A stretch of 58,885 bases of DNA. It comes from Pontibacillus halophilus JSM 076056 = DSM 19796 (GTDB lineage Bacteria; Bacillota; Bacilli; Bacillales; BH030062). The stretch is from positions 1-58,885 of the forward strand of contig NZ_AULI01000018.1 in assembly GCF_000425205.1 (NCBI RefSeq), read 5' to 3'. The notes under the pieces were generated by a model. That model worked only from the letters and a program-made list of their open reading frames with translations. It was not told the origin of the DNA and ran no database searches. Shown piece after piece: positions 1-8,274 of the stretch. Position 1 is the stretch's first letter, and each line of letters begins with the position of its first letter. A program made the position numbers and the translations under genes.

Positions 1-3
1 TTG

Positions 4-353
4 AGCGATAAAGAGTGGTGCTAGCGTAAAATTAGTAATAGTTAAGTGATAGAGAGTGGTACTAGCGTAAAATTAGTGATAGTTAAGTGATAAAGGTTGG
101 TACTGACGTAAAATTAGTGATGCTTCACGTAAAGAGAGTGATGTTTCAACGTAAAATTGGTGATATTTTACATAAAATTGGTGATAATCCACATAAAATC
201 AGTGAGGTTTAACGTAAAATTGGTGATATTTATTGTCTAATATTGCCGTAATATCGGGGTTTATAACATCCTAAAACATTAAACAAGGGTAAAACACTCA
301 AAACATCATGTAAAACAACAAACGTGATTGTTGACGTAAAATTAGTGATAGTT
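4..353. repeat. Iteron-like direct repeats phased at about 21 bp
   Basis: Nine copies of a unit close to ACGTAAAATTRGTGATRTT start near 24, 65, 106, 127, 149, 170, 191, 211 and 333. Three degenerate copies (GTGATARAGAGTGG-like) fill the gaps at about 5, 45 and 86. The spacing is 21 bp or a multiple of it (41, 41, 21, 22, 21, 21, 21, 122), so the copies lie on one face of the helix. This is typical of iterons bound by a plasmid initiator or of a partition or incompatibility site. No initiator gene is visible in the window, so origin function is inference. The array may continue to the left of the window. Confidence 0.75.
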
Positions 354-696
354 GTTGGAGTTCCATATAGAAGTCAGGGGCAGAGAAGATAACGAAAAGA
401 TGTTGGCTACATAAGCAATAGCATTACAAACGTCCTCCTACATTGAACAAAGCAAGAATGTAACGGAGATCTTCCTTGTAGGAACTAGGTGTGAAAAGCT
501 TGTTATTTTTAGCTGCAGATATTCTAAGGAATGAAAGTTAATATGAGGTAGATATATCTTTTGTGTTCTATCATGCTGTTAATAACATTATTTGCGATTA
601 AAAAAACCATATACAGCTTGATATAATGTAAATTTGAGGGGAATGATTGAATGTGAATCACTTCTATTTTTACAAACTATAATTTATAAGATTAAA
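354..696. other. Non-coding stretch after the repeats
   Basis: I see no credible gene here. A short inverted repeat (CCTACA near 439, TGTAGG near 479) is the only structure noticed. Confidence 0.4.
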
Positions 697-718
697 AGCC
701 CTCCATAGAGAGGGCTAG
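690..718 (-). terminator. Rho-independent terminator of the secreted-protein gene
   Basis: The stem AGCCCTC/GAGGGCT lies at 697-716. On the minus strand it is followed by a TTTTAAT tail, just after the stop of the gene at 725-1480. Confidence 0.75.
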
Positions 719-724
719 TTTTAT

Positions 725-1480
725 TTATAGAGGCTTTTTAACAGCTACTAACCATCCATCTAAATCGCCATTAACGCGAGTTGGATAGTACACTTTCATA
801 TCCTTAATGTCTATCTTAATGCCATCATAATATGTTGTAAATGTTCCACGACTATAACGCATTCTTGGATCAAATCTCCAGTAACCCGAATAACCGGCTG
901 GAATTGTCATCATATGTGATGAGCTAATTGTTTCTGAAGAAATGTATGTGTATCCAAGGTCAGCTTTCCATACTCTAAATTGTGATGTGTTTAAACCTAC
1001 ATTAAATTGAGAGCTTTTACTTGCACTGTAGCTAAGACTCAATCTATCATCACCAGGGCCTGGATTTTCTTGTACTCTACTGGCACGATCTCCAAAAAAG
1101 CGTCTTTCCTCATTAAAGCTCTCGTTAAAATCATAGTAGGTACCACGTTGAGGGGCTGCTTGAGGAGCTGCACCCTTTTTAAGTGTAGATTCTTTAGGAG
1201 CTGACACAAAGTTACTTGGAGCTTCTACTGCTTTGATCTCAATGTAATCTTTTACATCGACTTTCTTAAAGTTCTTGCCGTTTACTTGGTACACCTCGTC
1301 TATGTACCCTTCTTGTTTTTTGTCATAATACATTCCTGTTTCTTCATCAAATAGAAAATTAGGATTCGAAGTTTTCTTCATAGAGGTCTCATCAATTTTA
1401 GAATCAGCAGAAGATACAGTAGGAAATGCTAATAAAACCATGGCCACAACTGCAAATAACACTTTACCTATTTTTTTCAT
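725..1480 (-). CDS. Secreted protein of unknown function
   Basis: The product has 251 residues. A lysine-rich N-terminus, a hydrophobic stretch (about residues 7-22) and a likely VSSADS cleavage region make a Sec signal peptide. The mature part is rich in aromatic residues and ends in a probable beta-rich domain (YSGYWRFDPRMRYSRGTF and following). I chose the ATG at 1480 because AAGGAGG lies 6 bases upstream; the longer frame to 1537 has no ribosome binding site and would bury the signal peptide. No family is recognised. It is probably exported or wall-associated and has its own terminator. Confidence 0.8.
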   Translation of the reverse strand: MKKIGKVLFAVVAMVLLAFPTVSSADSKIDETSMKKTSNPNFLFDEETGMYYDKKQEGYIDEVYQVNGKNFKKVDVKDYIEIKAVEAPSNFVSAPKESTLKKGAAPQAAPQRGTYYDFNESFNEERRFFGDRASRVQENPGPGDDRLSLSYSASKSSQFNVGLNTSQFRVWKADLGYTYISSETISSSHMMTIPAGYSGYWRFDPRMRYSRGTFTTYYDGIKIDIKDMKVYYPTRVNGDLDGWLVAVKKPL

Positions 1481-1612
1481 TTTATTCCTCCTTTTTACAT
1501 TATATCTATAAATTACCATACTTTTCCAAATATTCAAGTTATTTTTGGGAAATTTATGTTAATATTACAATTAAAGTGGTCTTAAATACTAAATGATGGG
1601 AGTGTGGGTTAA

Positions 1613-1846
1613 ATGAATAAAGAAGCAAAATTAATTAGCGGGGTACTGTTTATATTGATTTCTTCAATATTTATTTCAGCTCAGTTTATAACGGCAGGTA
1701 TTTTATCAATAAATAAAAATAATTGGTCGGAAGGAACGATTTATACCGTTTTCAACAGTCCAGGAACTATTTTATTTTGGCTAGGCATTATTAGTTCAGT
1801 TATTGGTCTAGTCTTAGTAGTTCTATCTTTAAAGGCAAAGAATTAA
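1613..1846 (+). CDS. Small two-helix membrane protein
   Basis: The product has 77 residues with hydrophobic segments at about 9-30 and 53-73, so it is probably a membrane protein with a short external loop. GGGAG lies upstream of the ATG. It is transcribed divergently from the secreted-protein gene at 725-1480. The family is not recognised. Confidence 0.65.
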   Translation: MNKEAKLISGVLFILISSIFISAQFITAGILSINKNNWSEGTIYTVFNSPGTILFWLGIISSVIGLVLVVLSLKAKN

Positions 1847-1946
1847 CATTCATTGCTCATGGTACTGTGGGAGAAGGGGGCATTTGGCAATCCTACAACC
1901 AGCCTCTTACTCCTTGTATTCTCTACAGCACCCCTACTTAAGCCAA

Positions 1947-1978
1947 TACCCATCATCTGTTAGAAACAAAGATGATGG
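1947..1978. other. Hairpin, CATCATCT/AGATGATG
   Basis: An 8-bp stem with an 11-base loop lies about 100 bp downstream of the small membrane-protein gene. It has no U-run, so it may be an RNA 3' end or chance. Confidence 0.35.
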
Positions 1979-2021
1979 ACTCATTCCCCCAACTTAACAA
2001 TCCAGTCTCGAAAAAAATTAG

Positions 2022-2060
2022 AAAAGAACGGTATATACAATACCGTTCTTTTCTTTATAC
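2022..2060 (+). terminator. Rho-independent terminator
   Basis: The perfect 13-bp stem AAAAGAACGGTAT/ATACCGTTCTTTT is followed by CTTT. It probably ends transcription from the gene at 1613-1846. The A-rich left flank would let it work on both strands. Confidence 0.8.
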
Positions 2061-2088
2061 CTTATTCTCTTCAATGAGTTTCTTTTTA

Positions 2089-2217
2089 TAGTGGGATCTA
2101 TTGAGATATACCAACGATTATTAATGTGAGTATTGTAAAATTAATTAAGAACCCTCTACTTTAATTTAAATGATTAAGTTTGCTGGCAGTGTAGAGGTCA
2201 ACGATTTGATCCCGCTA
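2089..2217. repeat. Nested inverted repeat, 129 bp
   Basis: TAGTGGGATC at 2089 matches GATCCCGCTA at 2208 with one mismatch. Inside it, CCTCTAC at 2153 matches GTAGAGG at 2191. The interval between the genes at 1613-1846 and 2389-2784 holds no gene. It could encode a folded small RNA or be a decayed miniature element. Confidence 0.4.
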
Positions 2218-2388
2218 TGCTCCTCAAAAGCAGGAAGGGGAATGAGGCAGAGATATTATATGGAGTATGTATATCGAATTTAGGGAAGTAGATGTATGCG
2301 TGAAATTCTAATTTTGCGAAAAGATGTACAACCGAATGTGTGTTTGGTATAATTTTCTTGTTAATAATTGAATATAAGGAGTGAGGAA

Positions 2389-2784
2389 GTGAATCTATTA
2401 CATGATCTAATGGCAGTAATCTTTCTATCTTTGTTTTTAGGCTGTATTCTGTTTTTTGTAATAAAGAATAAAGTACCTAATAAGACTGAACTGGTAAAGG
2501 TAACATTAGCAATATCACTTACAATGTTAATTACATTGATAGGTGTCATTTCACTTAAATATGAAGGAGATACATATACTCTTGGTACAATCCTTTTTGG
2601 TTTGGGTCTTGGATTAACGATCCCCCTAGTGCAAAATTGGGCTAATTTAGTTCCTACTGAAACTGATAAAAAGGTAGCTCTTATTTATGAGAAACTATTC
2701 TCCAACGAGAATGACGAAAATGAAGACTCAATTAAATTAGATGTACAACTAACTCTAAAGATTGACGAAGAAAAGTTAGATTAA
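2389..2784 (+). CDS. Membrane protein with acidic cytoplasmic tail
   Basis: The product has 131 residues with three likely transmembrane segments (about 3-23, 37-55 and 65-84). A charged C-terminus rich in Asp/Glu/Lys follows. The GTG start at 2389 is chosen because AAGGAG sits 7 bases before it; the longer TTG frame from 2368 contains that site. The family is unrecognised. It is followed closely by the gene at 2853. Confidence 0.6.
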   Translation: MNLLHDLMAVIFLSLFLGCILFFVIKNKVPNKTELVKVTLAISLTMLITLIGVISLKYEGDTYTLGTILFGLGLGLTIPLVQNWANLVPTETDKKVALIYEKLFSNENDENEDSIKLDVQLTLKIDEEKLD

Positions 2785-2852
2785 TTAGGGAGAAAATCTT
2801 ATTGAATGTTAAATTCATAGATTAATAGAAATACTATTAGGAGGTGCTTATT

Positions 2853-3266
2853 TTGTCCGAAGTTATACAAATTGCTAATCGTAAGGCATCTCTCAAACAA
2901 TTAGCAAAAGACCAACATCTAAATCAATTAATACGTAACTATTTACGTCTTACTGTTCTTACAGAAGAAGTGTGGATGTACGAAAAAAGTATGAGACCTC
3001 AACTAGACATAAGTTATGATTGGGTCAAGGATCATATGGACCTACAACAACAAAAAAATGCTATTTTGGATGGACAACTGGACTTTTTAAAAGGACTAAT
3101 CTTTCAAATGTGTGGTGTTAAGGATATTTATAATGAAAAGATAAACACCTTATTTGAAATACGTATTAGTAGTCTTCTAAAATCGTACAATTACGAAAAA
3201 GATTACATTAATCCTTTTCTTGTAGAATCATTAATTTATTCACTACTGAATTCAGATTTACTCTGA
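2853..3266 (+). CDS. Helical protein of unknown function
   Basis: The product has 137 residues, is predicted all-helical and has no signal or membrane segment. The TTG start is chosen because AGGAGG lies 8 bases upstream; the GTG 9 bases earlier overlaps that site. It is probably co-transcribed with the upstream membrane protein. Confidence 0.6.
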   Translation: MSEVIQIANRKASLKQLAKDQHLNQLIRNYLRLTVLTEEVWMYEKSMRPQLDISYDWVKDHMDLQQQKNAILDGQLDFLKGLIFQMCGVKDIYNEKINTLFEIRISSLLKSYNYEKDYINPFLVESLIYSLLNSDLL

Positions 3267-3339
3267 GGTTCATCTCTAAACTAAATGAGTGTTCGAGAAA
3301 GTAATGATATAAACTTACGCTAATAATGGAGGTTTTTTA

Positions 3340-3552
3340 ATGGACATTTTAAATGTGTTGGCTATTGTTGTTGGGGTGATTGGGTTTATAATTTTCCCGA
3401 CTCTTGGAGTGTTAACAGGAAAGCGAAAGTTTTACATTCAATCTTTGGGAGTTGTTGTTGGGTTAGGACTAGTTTACTTTTCATCTGATATAGCTGTAAT
3501 TCTTTATCCAGTGTTTGAAGGATTCGGGGAATTGTTAAATACTTTCAGTTAA
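3340..3552 (+). CDS. Small membrane protein
   Basis: The product has 70 residues with hydrophobic segments at about 4-24 and 35-57 and few charges. GGAGG lies 7 bases before the ATG. The family is not recognised. Confidence 0.6.
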   Translation: MDILNVLAIVVGVIGFIIFPTLGVLTGKRKFYIQSLGVVVGLGLVYFSSDIAVILYPVFEGFGELLNTFS

Positions 3553-3726
3553 CTATTGGGGATAAAAGACTCCATATCCCCTACTATTGAGCATTTAACG
3601 GAAAAGCTAAAGGAGCGCAAAAACAGTGCCAAGAGTGGATCCAAGCAGCTTGCAGAAGGAATACCATGCAAAAATAAAGGAATTGAGCTATTGACGATTA
3701 TTACTATGAATTAACGTTATAGAACA

Positions 3727-3740
3727 AGAACATGTGTTCG
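3727..3740. promoter_or_regulatory. LexA/SOS-type box upstream of recombinase
   Basis: AGAACATGTGTTCG has a perfect GAAC-N4-GTTC core, the Bacillus LexA (DinR) operator core. It lies about 110 bp before the recombinase start. It suggests that the recombinase is induced by DNA damage. The rest of 3553-3848 shows no gene. Confidence 0.6.
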
Positions 3741-3848
3741 CTAAAATTGTATTTCACGCACAGATAAAGAAATTAACAAAAGAGACAGTTGTTAGTTTCT
3801 TTTCTTTTACCCCTTTTTTAAATTAGAAAAAACAAATGAGGAATTAAG

Positions 3849-4934
3849 ATGGCTAAATTAACACTTCAACAGAGATTACACAGGGATAACATAGAGGAAA
3901 AAGTAAAGTCCTTCCCCTCTTATATTGAAGAATACAAAGACGACATGTATTCGGGAAATTGCTCCCCTTCTACTTTATGGGGATACCTGAGTGACTTTGA
4001 GAAATTCTTTAACTGGCTGATGGCCGAAGGTTTAAGTGATGCTGAGAGTTTGAAAGAAGTATCACTTAGCACATTGGAAAAATTGAGGTTAAAAGAAGTT
4101 GACTCTTACTTTTCCCACTTGAAAACACGTGAAGAGTTAAACGAAAAAACAATTAATCGTAAAAAGAGCTCTTTAAAGTCTCTATTCAAGTTCCTAACAG
4201 AACGAACGGAAGATGATAATGGAGAATGCTATTTTTACAGGAATGTAATGGCTAAAGTAAAGATATCTAAACCAAAGGAGTCCCTATCTTCACGTGCCGA
4301 GATCATCGGTAACAACATATATCACGATGAAGACATGTATAACTTCCTCTCATTCATAGATAAAGATTATGAGCATAAATTATTAAGCAATAACTCCAAA
4401 CAGCAGTACCGCTACTTTAAACGTGATAAAGAGAGAGATATCGCGATTATGGCTTTATTGATTTTTTCCGGTCTGAGGGTCAGTGAATTAGCGAATTTAA
4501 CGTTAGCCAATTTGAATTTGCAACAAGCTAAAATGAAGGTGCTGCGAAAAGGAAGTAATGATGAGATTGTACATTTCCTTCCTGAAGCAATTCCATATAT
4601 ACAAGATTATCTTAGTATACGTACAGAACGTTATAGAGCGCCCTCTGACGAAGAATTCGTATTCCTTACACTATATCAAGGGGTTGCCAAACCAATAAGC
4701 ATTAGAGCCCTTCAAAACCTCGTATACAAGTATACTCTTGCTTTTAAAGGAGATAAACTATCCCCTCACAAGCTGAGACACACCTTTGCAACAGAATATG
4801 CTAAGAGTAATGGTTTGTACGATTTAATGCGTCAATTAGGACACACTTCTACAGAAGTATCGAGTTTATACGTAAATAGTTCCGACAAAGAAGCGCAAGC
4901 TGCTATAAATCGAATGAGAAGACAAAGTGATTAA
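3849..4934 (+). CDS. Tyrosine recombinase, XerC/XerD-like
   Basis: The product has 361 residues, normal for the family. An N-terminal SAM-like core-binding domain (about 15-125) precedes the catalytic domain (about 170-355). The catalytic set is visible: Arg in SGLRVSEL (about 210), Lys in LRKGS, HKLRH (about 307-311), LGH (about 329) and a nucleophile Tyr in SSLYVN (about 340). It would perform site-specific strand exchange, for example resolving multimers or moving the element. A LexA-type box upstream suggests SOS control. No att-like repeats were found nearby. Confidence 0.9.
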   Translation: MAKLTLQQRLHRDNIEEKVKSFPSYIEEYKDDMYSGNCSPSTLWGYLSDFEKFFNWLMAEGLSDAESLKEVSLSTLEKLRLKEVDSYFSHLKTREELNEKTINRKKSSLKSLFKFLTERTEDDNGECYFYRNVMAKVKISKPKESLSSRAEIIGNNIYHDEDMYNFLSFIDKDYEHKLLSNNSKQQYRYFKRDKERDIAIMALLIFSGLRVSELANLTLANLNLQQAKMKVLRKGSNDEIVHFLPEAIPYIQDYLSIRTERYRAPSDEEFVFLTLYQGVAKPISIRALQNLVYKYTLAFKGDKLSPHKLRHTFATEYAKSNGLYDLMRQLGHTSTEVSSLYVNSSDKEAQAAINRMRRQSD

Positions 4935-4969
4935 CAAGTTCGTAGAGGGTTATCTTACGAGGAATTGCT

Positions 4970-5137
4970 TCATTTCTCAACGCTTAAATTAGAAGGCTCG
5001 ATACCCTTTTCTTTACAGTAGTTGTGCAAAGCGCGAACTTTAACCTTTGGTTCATTAGAGGCCTTGGGAATAGCAAAGACGCCATTTGGAATACCATTTT
5101 CAAATCCTTTGTTCGCTCGATCATGTTTCTCCCCCAC
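4970..5137 (-). CDS. Small basic protein of unknown function
   Basis: The product has 55 residues and includes the run NGVFAIPKASNEPKVKVRAL followed by HNYCKEKGIEPSNLS. Composition and codon use look genuinely coding. The only in-frame start is GTG at 5137, preceded by a weak AAAGAAAG. The overlapping frame at 4984-5196 is its shadow. It lies convergently behind the recombinase gene. No function is assigned. Confidence 0.5.
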   Translation of the reverse strand: MGEKHDRANKGFENGIPNGVFAIPKASNEPKVKVRALHNYCKEKGIEPSNLSVEK

Positions 5138-5231
5138 CTTTCTTTAATTGTACTCTTTGTAAGCAATGTTGCGCTAACATAGACTGAATGCAACAATTAA
5201 AATGTAAAAGTAAACAAGTAGATTTATTATA

Positions 5232-5278
5232 ATAACCATTGAGCAGCTTAATACTATTTAAGCTGTTCTTCTTTTTGT
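5232..5278 (+). terminator. Probable terminator
   Basis: GAGCAGCTTA and TAAGCTGTTC form an imperfect stem followed on the plus strand by TTCTTTTTGTTTTT. It probably backs up termination after the recombinase gene. Confidence 0.5.
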
Positions 5279-5361
5279 TTTTAGCATTTTTCTTCTCTGA
5301 TTTTGTGTTGTTTATTAATAATATATCTGAGCGTGGTATTATTTCTCCCTCTTCCTTTTAT

Positions 5362-5427
5362 TTACCTTCCTAATCTCCTCTTAAGTGGTGAACTTATATA
5401 TCCTCTATCCTTTTGGTCTCGTGCCAT
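5362..5427 (-). CDS. Possible 21-residue peptide
   Basis: MARDQKDRGYISSPLKRRLG followed by Arg and stop, with GAGGTGA 5 bases before the ATG. It is very short and basic, so it is only a candidate. Confidence 0.3.
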   Translation of the reverse strand: MARDQKDRGYISSPLKRRLGR

Positions 5428-5511
5428 AAAGTCACCTCAATTAAAACATTTGAGCATTTTAATAAATAAACACGCAAGATAGGCACTCTATATGCGTGTT
5501 TGGTAGGTATA

Positions 5512-5661
5512 TTAATACTTATTAATTCGTTTGAAGTAATCGTTTAGTTTTTCTCGCTCTTTTTGTCGCCGAGCACGTCTTTCTTTATTTATATCCCTCT
5601 GAGAACGGATTTTAAAGAAGCCAGGCTCCCCTTGATGTTTCTGTCGGTTTCGTAAAGACAT
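5512..5661 (-). CDS. Small highly basic protein
   Basis: The product has 49 residues, begins MSLRNRQKHQGEPGFFKIRS, and is then rich in Arg/Lys/Glu and probably helical. The strong GGAGGGAGG lies too far upstream (about 26 bases), so the start is uncertain. It may bind nucleic acid, judged by charge only. Confidence 0.45.
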   Translation of the reverse strand: MSLRNRQKHQGEPGFFKIRSQRDINKERRARRQKEREKLNDYFKRINKY

Positions 5662-6148
5662 AGGGTTTTCTTACGTTATAGACACAAGCCTCCCTCCGTT
5701 TCAATTTTATCTTGTATGCTCAATAGACATCTGACATGGACGAAACTATAGAATTCTTTAGGATTAATCGTAACATGAAATACTTATGGTTTTTCTTAAC
5801 TCGAATTTCCTGGTGAAAATTAAACGATATGCACAACGATGTATTTGTGTGTAACTCATAGATGGTAATGAAACTAATAGTGTATTCAGTAAAAGCTTAC
5901 TATATGACCACGATTTTAAGACAATAAGTAGGTTAAGTATGCATCCTGTGTACTTGATACTAATGAGGTGTTATCAGATACTTCTGCTTAAACTACGTTA
6001 TAAGATGTTACTAACGAAAATAATTATGGTATAAAACCGTGCCTTGAAGCATATTCCACTCTGGCTTTTCTTTGCTTATGCAATTATAAACTCTGAATGT
6101 ATAAAACTATCATTTAAAGACAAAAATAAGGGAAAAGAGGTGATAACA
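5662..6148. other. Non-coding stretch, nothing recognised
   Basis: About 490 bp of AT-rich sequence lie between the small basic gene and the zinc-knuckle gene. I see no gene, repeat or strong hairpin. Confidence 0.4.
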
Positions 6149-6268
6149 GTGAATAAATGCGTATGCTGCGGCAACAAAACTAAACAGTCTGAGAAGCGGG
6201 ACGGTCATTGCTATCAGTGCTGGAAGAAGTGGAAACGAATTGGGGCTAATATTAAGAAGTCTGGGTGA
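6149..6268 (+). CDS. Tiny zinc-ribbon-like protein
   Basis: The product has 39 residues, with CVCC near the N-terminus and CYQC in the middle giving two CxxC knuckles, plus a basic tail. The GTG at 6149 is chosen because AGAGGTGAT precedes it; the longer frame from 6044 lacks a site. It probably binds zinc and possibly nucleic acid. It is convergent with the ribbon-helix-helix gene, directly abutting its end. Confidence 0.55.
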   Translation: MNKCVCCGNKTKQSEKRDGHCYQCWKKWKRIGANIKKSG

Positions 6269-6526
6269 TTAGCTATAATGGATCTCCCCATTTTGTCTGA
6301 TTGGAACTACACGGTATTTGTCGTTCGTACAATATTTGGTTTGATAATAATCTATAATGTCCAGATGATTTACTGCCATTTTAATAATCTCAGAAGCTAA
6401 AGTTGTTTTCGGTTTATTACATGCCGTCGCCAACATTTGAAGCTTTTCATCTGTATTTTTATCTATGGAAAGGTTCACGCGAATTCGTTTATCCGAACGT
6501 TCCTTCCGTTGAGTTTCCTTATTCAT
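6269..6526 (-). CDS. Ribbon-helix-helix DNA-binding protein
   Basis: The product has 85 residues. A basic N-terminus leads into RIRVNLSIDKNTDEKL (the beta strand and start of helix A) and a second helix SEIIKMAVNHLD, as in CopG/Arc-type repressors. The upstream region carries several GTAACC/GGTTAC half-sites, which fits autorepression. It may regulate plasmid copy number or act as an antitoxin; no toxin neighbour is evident. GGAGGGATAGG precedes the ATG. Confidence 0.7.
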   Translation of the reverse strand: MNKETQRKERSDKRIRVNLSIDKNTDEKLQMLATACNKPKTTLASEIIKMAVNHLDIIDYYQTKYCTNDKYRVVPIRQNGEIHYS

Positions 6527-6581
6527 ATCCTATCCCTCCGCTTTTTGGTTTCATTTTTGGTTTTTTTGTAAACTTAAATCC

Positions 6582-6638
6582 GTAACCTGGTTACCAAGTA
6601 ACATCGTTCTTTAGTAACCAATGTATGTGGTAACCATT
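6582..6638. promoter_or_regulatory. Candidate operator array (GTAACC/GGTTAC)
   Basis: A perfect palindrome GTAACC-T-GGTTAC lies at 6582-6594. Further half-sites are GTAACA (6598), GTAACC (6617) and GGTAACC (about 6631), all upstream of the ribbon-helix-helix gene. Repeated half-sites suit a dimeric repressor binding in tandem. The rest of 6527-6862 contains no gene; a run of nine G lies at 6725-6733. Confidence 0.55.
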
Positions 6639-6784
6639 GAAATATACCAATAATGACAAGGTTTTAACCTCCCTCAACCTTATGTGAAGCTGTCGTTAAC
6701 CTATGCTGAGTCATCTCTGTGGCAGGGGGGGGGCACAATAACGTATGATAAACAACTATTATGTAGGATTGTTCGTACAACACG

Positions 6785-6820
6785 AAAAAGAGATAGGGTT
6801 TATACCCTACCTTCTCATTC
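6785..6820 (-). terminator. Terminator of the gene at 6863-7144
   Basis: On the minus strand GTAGGGT-ATA-ACCCTATC is followed by TCTTTTTC, about 45 bp after the stop codon. Confidence 0.6.
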
Positions 6821-6862
6821 AAAGTATTTGTTTTTTTAGTTTGTTTAAACAGAAGCAGCCTA

Positions 6863-7144
6863 TTAACTTTCTAGGAGCTCATCTAAACGTTTGCAGGCCT
6901 GTTTAAGAATGCTAGCGCATTCATTCTCAGTCAATCCATAGTGGTTGGCTGTCCTCTGAATTGGAGAGCAACGGTCCACCTCATAATAATACTCTTCAAT
7001 GTTACTGGCACCTTCAGCAATGGTTAACTCTACCGCTTCAACATAAGTGAGGATATCCCTCTCCAACTGCGGCAGATACTTAATTGCATTATTCCGCTCT
7101 AACATCCCTATAAACTCATGAAAATCAAACTCAATCTCATTCAT
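6863..7144 (-). CDS. Small protein with sigma-region-4-like helix-turn-helix
   Basis: The product has 93 residues, acidic and helical. The C-terminal part (HYGLTENECASILKQACKRL) resembles a helix-turn-helix of the sigma region 4 type. The ATG at 7144 is used because AAGGTGG lies 8 bases before it; the GTG at 7156 overlaps that site. It could be a small regulator; this is inference. Confidence 0.5.
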   Translation of the reverse strand: MNEIEFDFHEFIGMLERNNAIKYLPQLERDILTYVEAVELTIAEGASNIEEYYYEVDRCSPIQRTANHYGLTENECASILKQACKRLDELLES

Positions 7145-7223
7145 TGCATATACCACCTTATGTAGTCCATTTTTGATTGCTGTAATACATCAAAAACTAA
7201 AATGACATTGACTTTTACTGACG

Positions 7224-7502
7224 CTACGGATGTTGAATTATGATGTATTCCTTCTTGGTCATTGCATAGCGGTACAAAGTGCGTTCAAGATTATTTAATT
7301 GGTCGATTTGAGTAACTTTATAATTGGAGAACTGATTCTGAACATCTGAGTTGCCAAACATATGAGGTGTTATCCCATTTTGTTCTAACACCTGATAAAC
7401 CTCTTTGTGTGTTAACTTGGTTTTGGACACTACCAAATAAACGAGAGCTACTGGGTTTCCTGTGCTTATGTTTAATCCAAATATCATATAGCAGTAATCC
7501 AT
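7224..7502 (-). CDS. Conserved-looking protein of unknown function
   Basis: The product has 92 residues of mixed alpha/beta type and starts MDYCYMIFGLN. The ATG at 7502 is preferred because AAAGGTG lies 6 bases upstream. No motif is recognised. It lies between other short minus-strand genes. Confidence 0.5.
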   Translation of the reverse strand: MDYCYMIFGLNISTGNPVALVYLVVSKTKLTHKEVYQVLEQNGITPHMFGNSDVQNQFSNYKVTQIDQLNNLERTLYRYAMTKKEYIIIQHP

Positions 7503-7611
7503 ATCCCACACCTTTCAATAGGAAAATACTCCTATAAATCTATTACTATTATACCTTTTTGGGATGAATTAACAAATGAAAGGTTCAGATTTTTAAAAGT
7601 ATTTATATGGA

Positions 7612-7743
7612 TTAACTTAATTTTTCACTACTTTCTTGTTCATTGTTATAGCTAGATGGAGCGAGCTCAAAGCTACTGTACTGTGTGAACGCAACAAGCG
7701 CCAACAATAAAAGACTAATCAAGGCAATTCCTTTTAATTTCAC
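7612..7743 (-). CDS. Small secreted or membrane-anchored peptide
   Basis: The product has 43 residues: MKLKG, a hydrophobic helix (about 6-20), then a polar tail rich in Ser/Glu. TTGGAGG stands 6 bases before the GTG start. It resembles the short signal-peptide-bearing peptides common on Bacillus plasmids; function unknown. Confidence 0.55.
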   Translation of the reverse strand: MKLKGIALISLLLLALVAFTQYSSFELAPSSYNNEQESSEKLS

Positions 7744-7800
7744 TGTAAAACCTCCAATACATAATGTGATTAGTTAAGCGTGTGAGAAGTGTCTATGGGC

Positions 7801-8073
7801 TTAAACCCGGACGAAATTAGGGTAAATCTGATCAATCGTACATTCCATTCGTATTCCGCCTATATCAGAATCCCAATGTGGTTTGTTTGAAAAAGTGTTG
7901 CCATAAGTAAAGACGCACAACCGGTCCTCGTGCGTAGCAATGAAGCTATTAAAGTTACGATTAATAGCTACAAGATAAATAGGAGCAGCTGTCCTCTTTA
8001 TGATCTCTCTAATACTTTCATATCTTGCTTCAATATCAGGATGACCGTTTAAGTTCGAGCATATTGTATCCAT
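7801..8073 (-). CDS. Small protein of unknown function
   Basis: The product has 90 residues, soluble, and contains APIYLVAINRNFNSFIATHE. GGGAGG lies 7 bases before the ATG. The family is not recognised. Confidence 0.55.
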   Translation of the reverse strand: MDTICSNLNGHPDIEARYESIREIIKRTAAPIYLVAINRNFNSFIATHEDRLCVFTYGNTFSNKPHWDSDIGGIRMECTIDQIYPNFVRV

Positions 8074-8090
8074 GCTTTATCCTCCCAACA

Positions 8091-8145
8091 CAAAAAACCC
8101 CTGAAAAAAGCGGATAGAATCTTATCACGCTCTTTTCAGGGGCCT
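8091..8145 (-). terminator. Terminator hairpin
   Basis: On the minus strand CCCCTGAAAAGAGCG pairs with CGCTTTTTTCAGGGG, followed by TTTTTTG. It lies between the long coiled-coil gene (ends 8275) and the start of the gene at 7801-8073, so it ends the former or attenuates the latter. Confidence 0.7.
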
Positions 8146-8274
8146 CCTGTAGATTATTTAATTTTAATTTATAGTTATAGATGTTGAAAGTCCTGTAGAA
8201 TATGAGACTATTATACAACCAATATCTAGTAACTACAAGAGGTTAAAACACACACTATACGTCAACTTATCATG

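Noticed and set aside
4984-5196. 70-residue frame on the minus strand
   Set aside because: The neighbouring frame (4970-5137) has clearly protein-like sequence and codon use; this one is its shadow.
6725-6733. Run of nine G
   Set aside because: It may be real or a sequencing artefact; no feature depends on it and no quadruplex pattern of four runs is present.
8091-8145. Another copy of the structured leader family
   Set aside because: The hairpin has a U-run, but no P1 hairpin or GGTTAAT linker precedes it, so it is an ordinary terminator.
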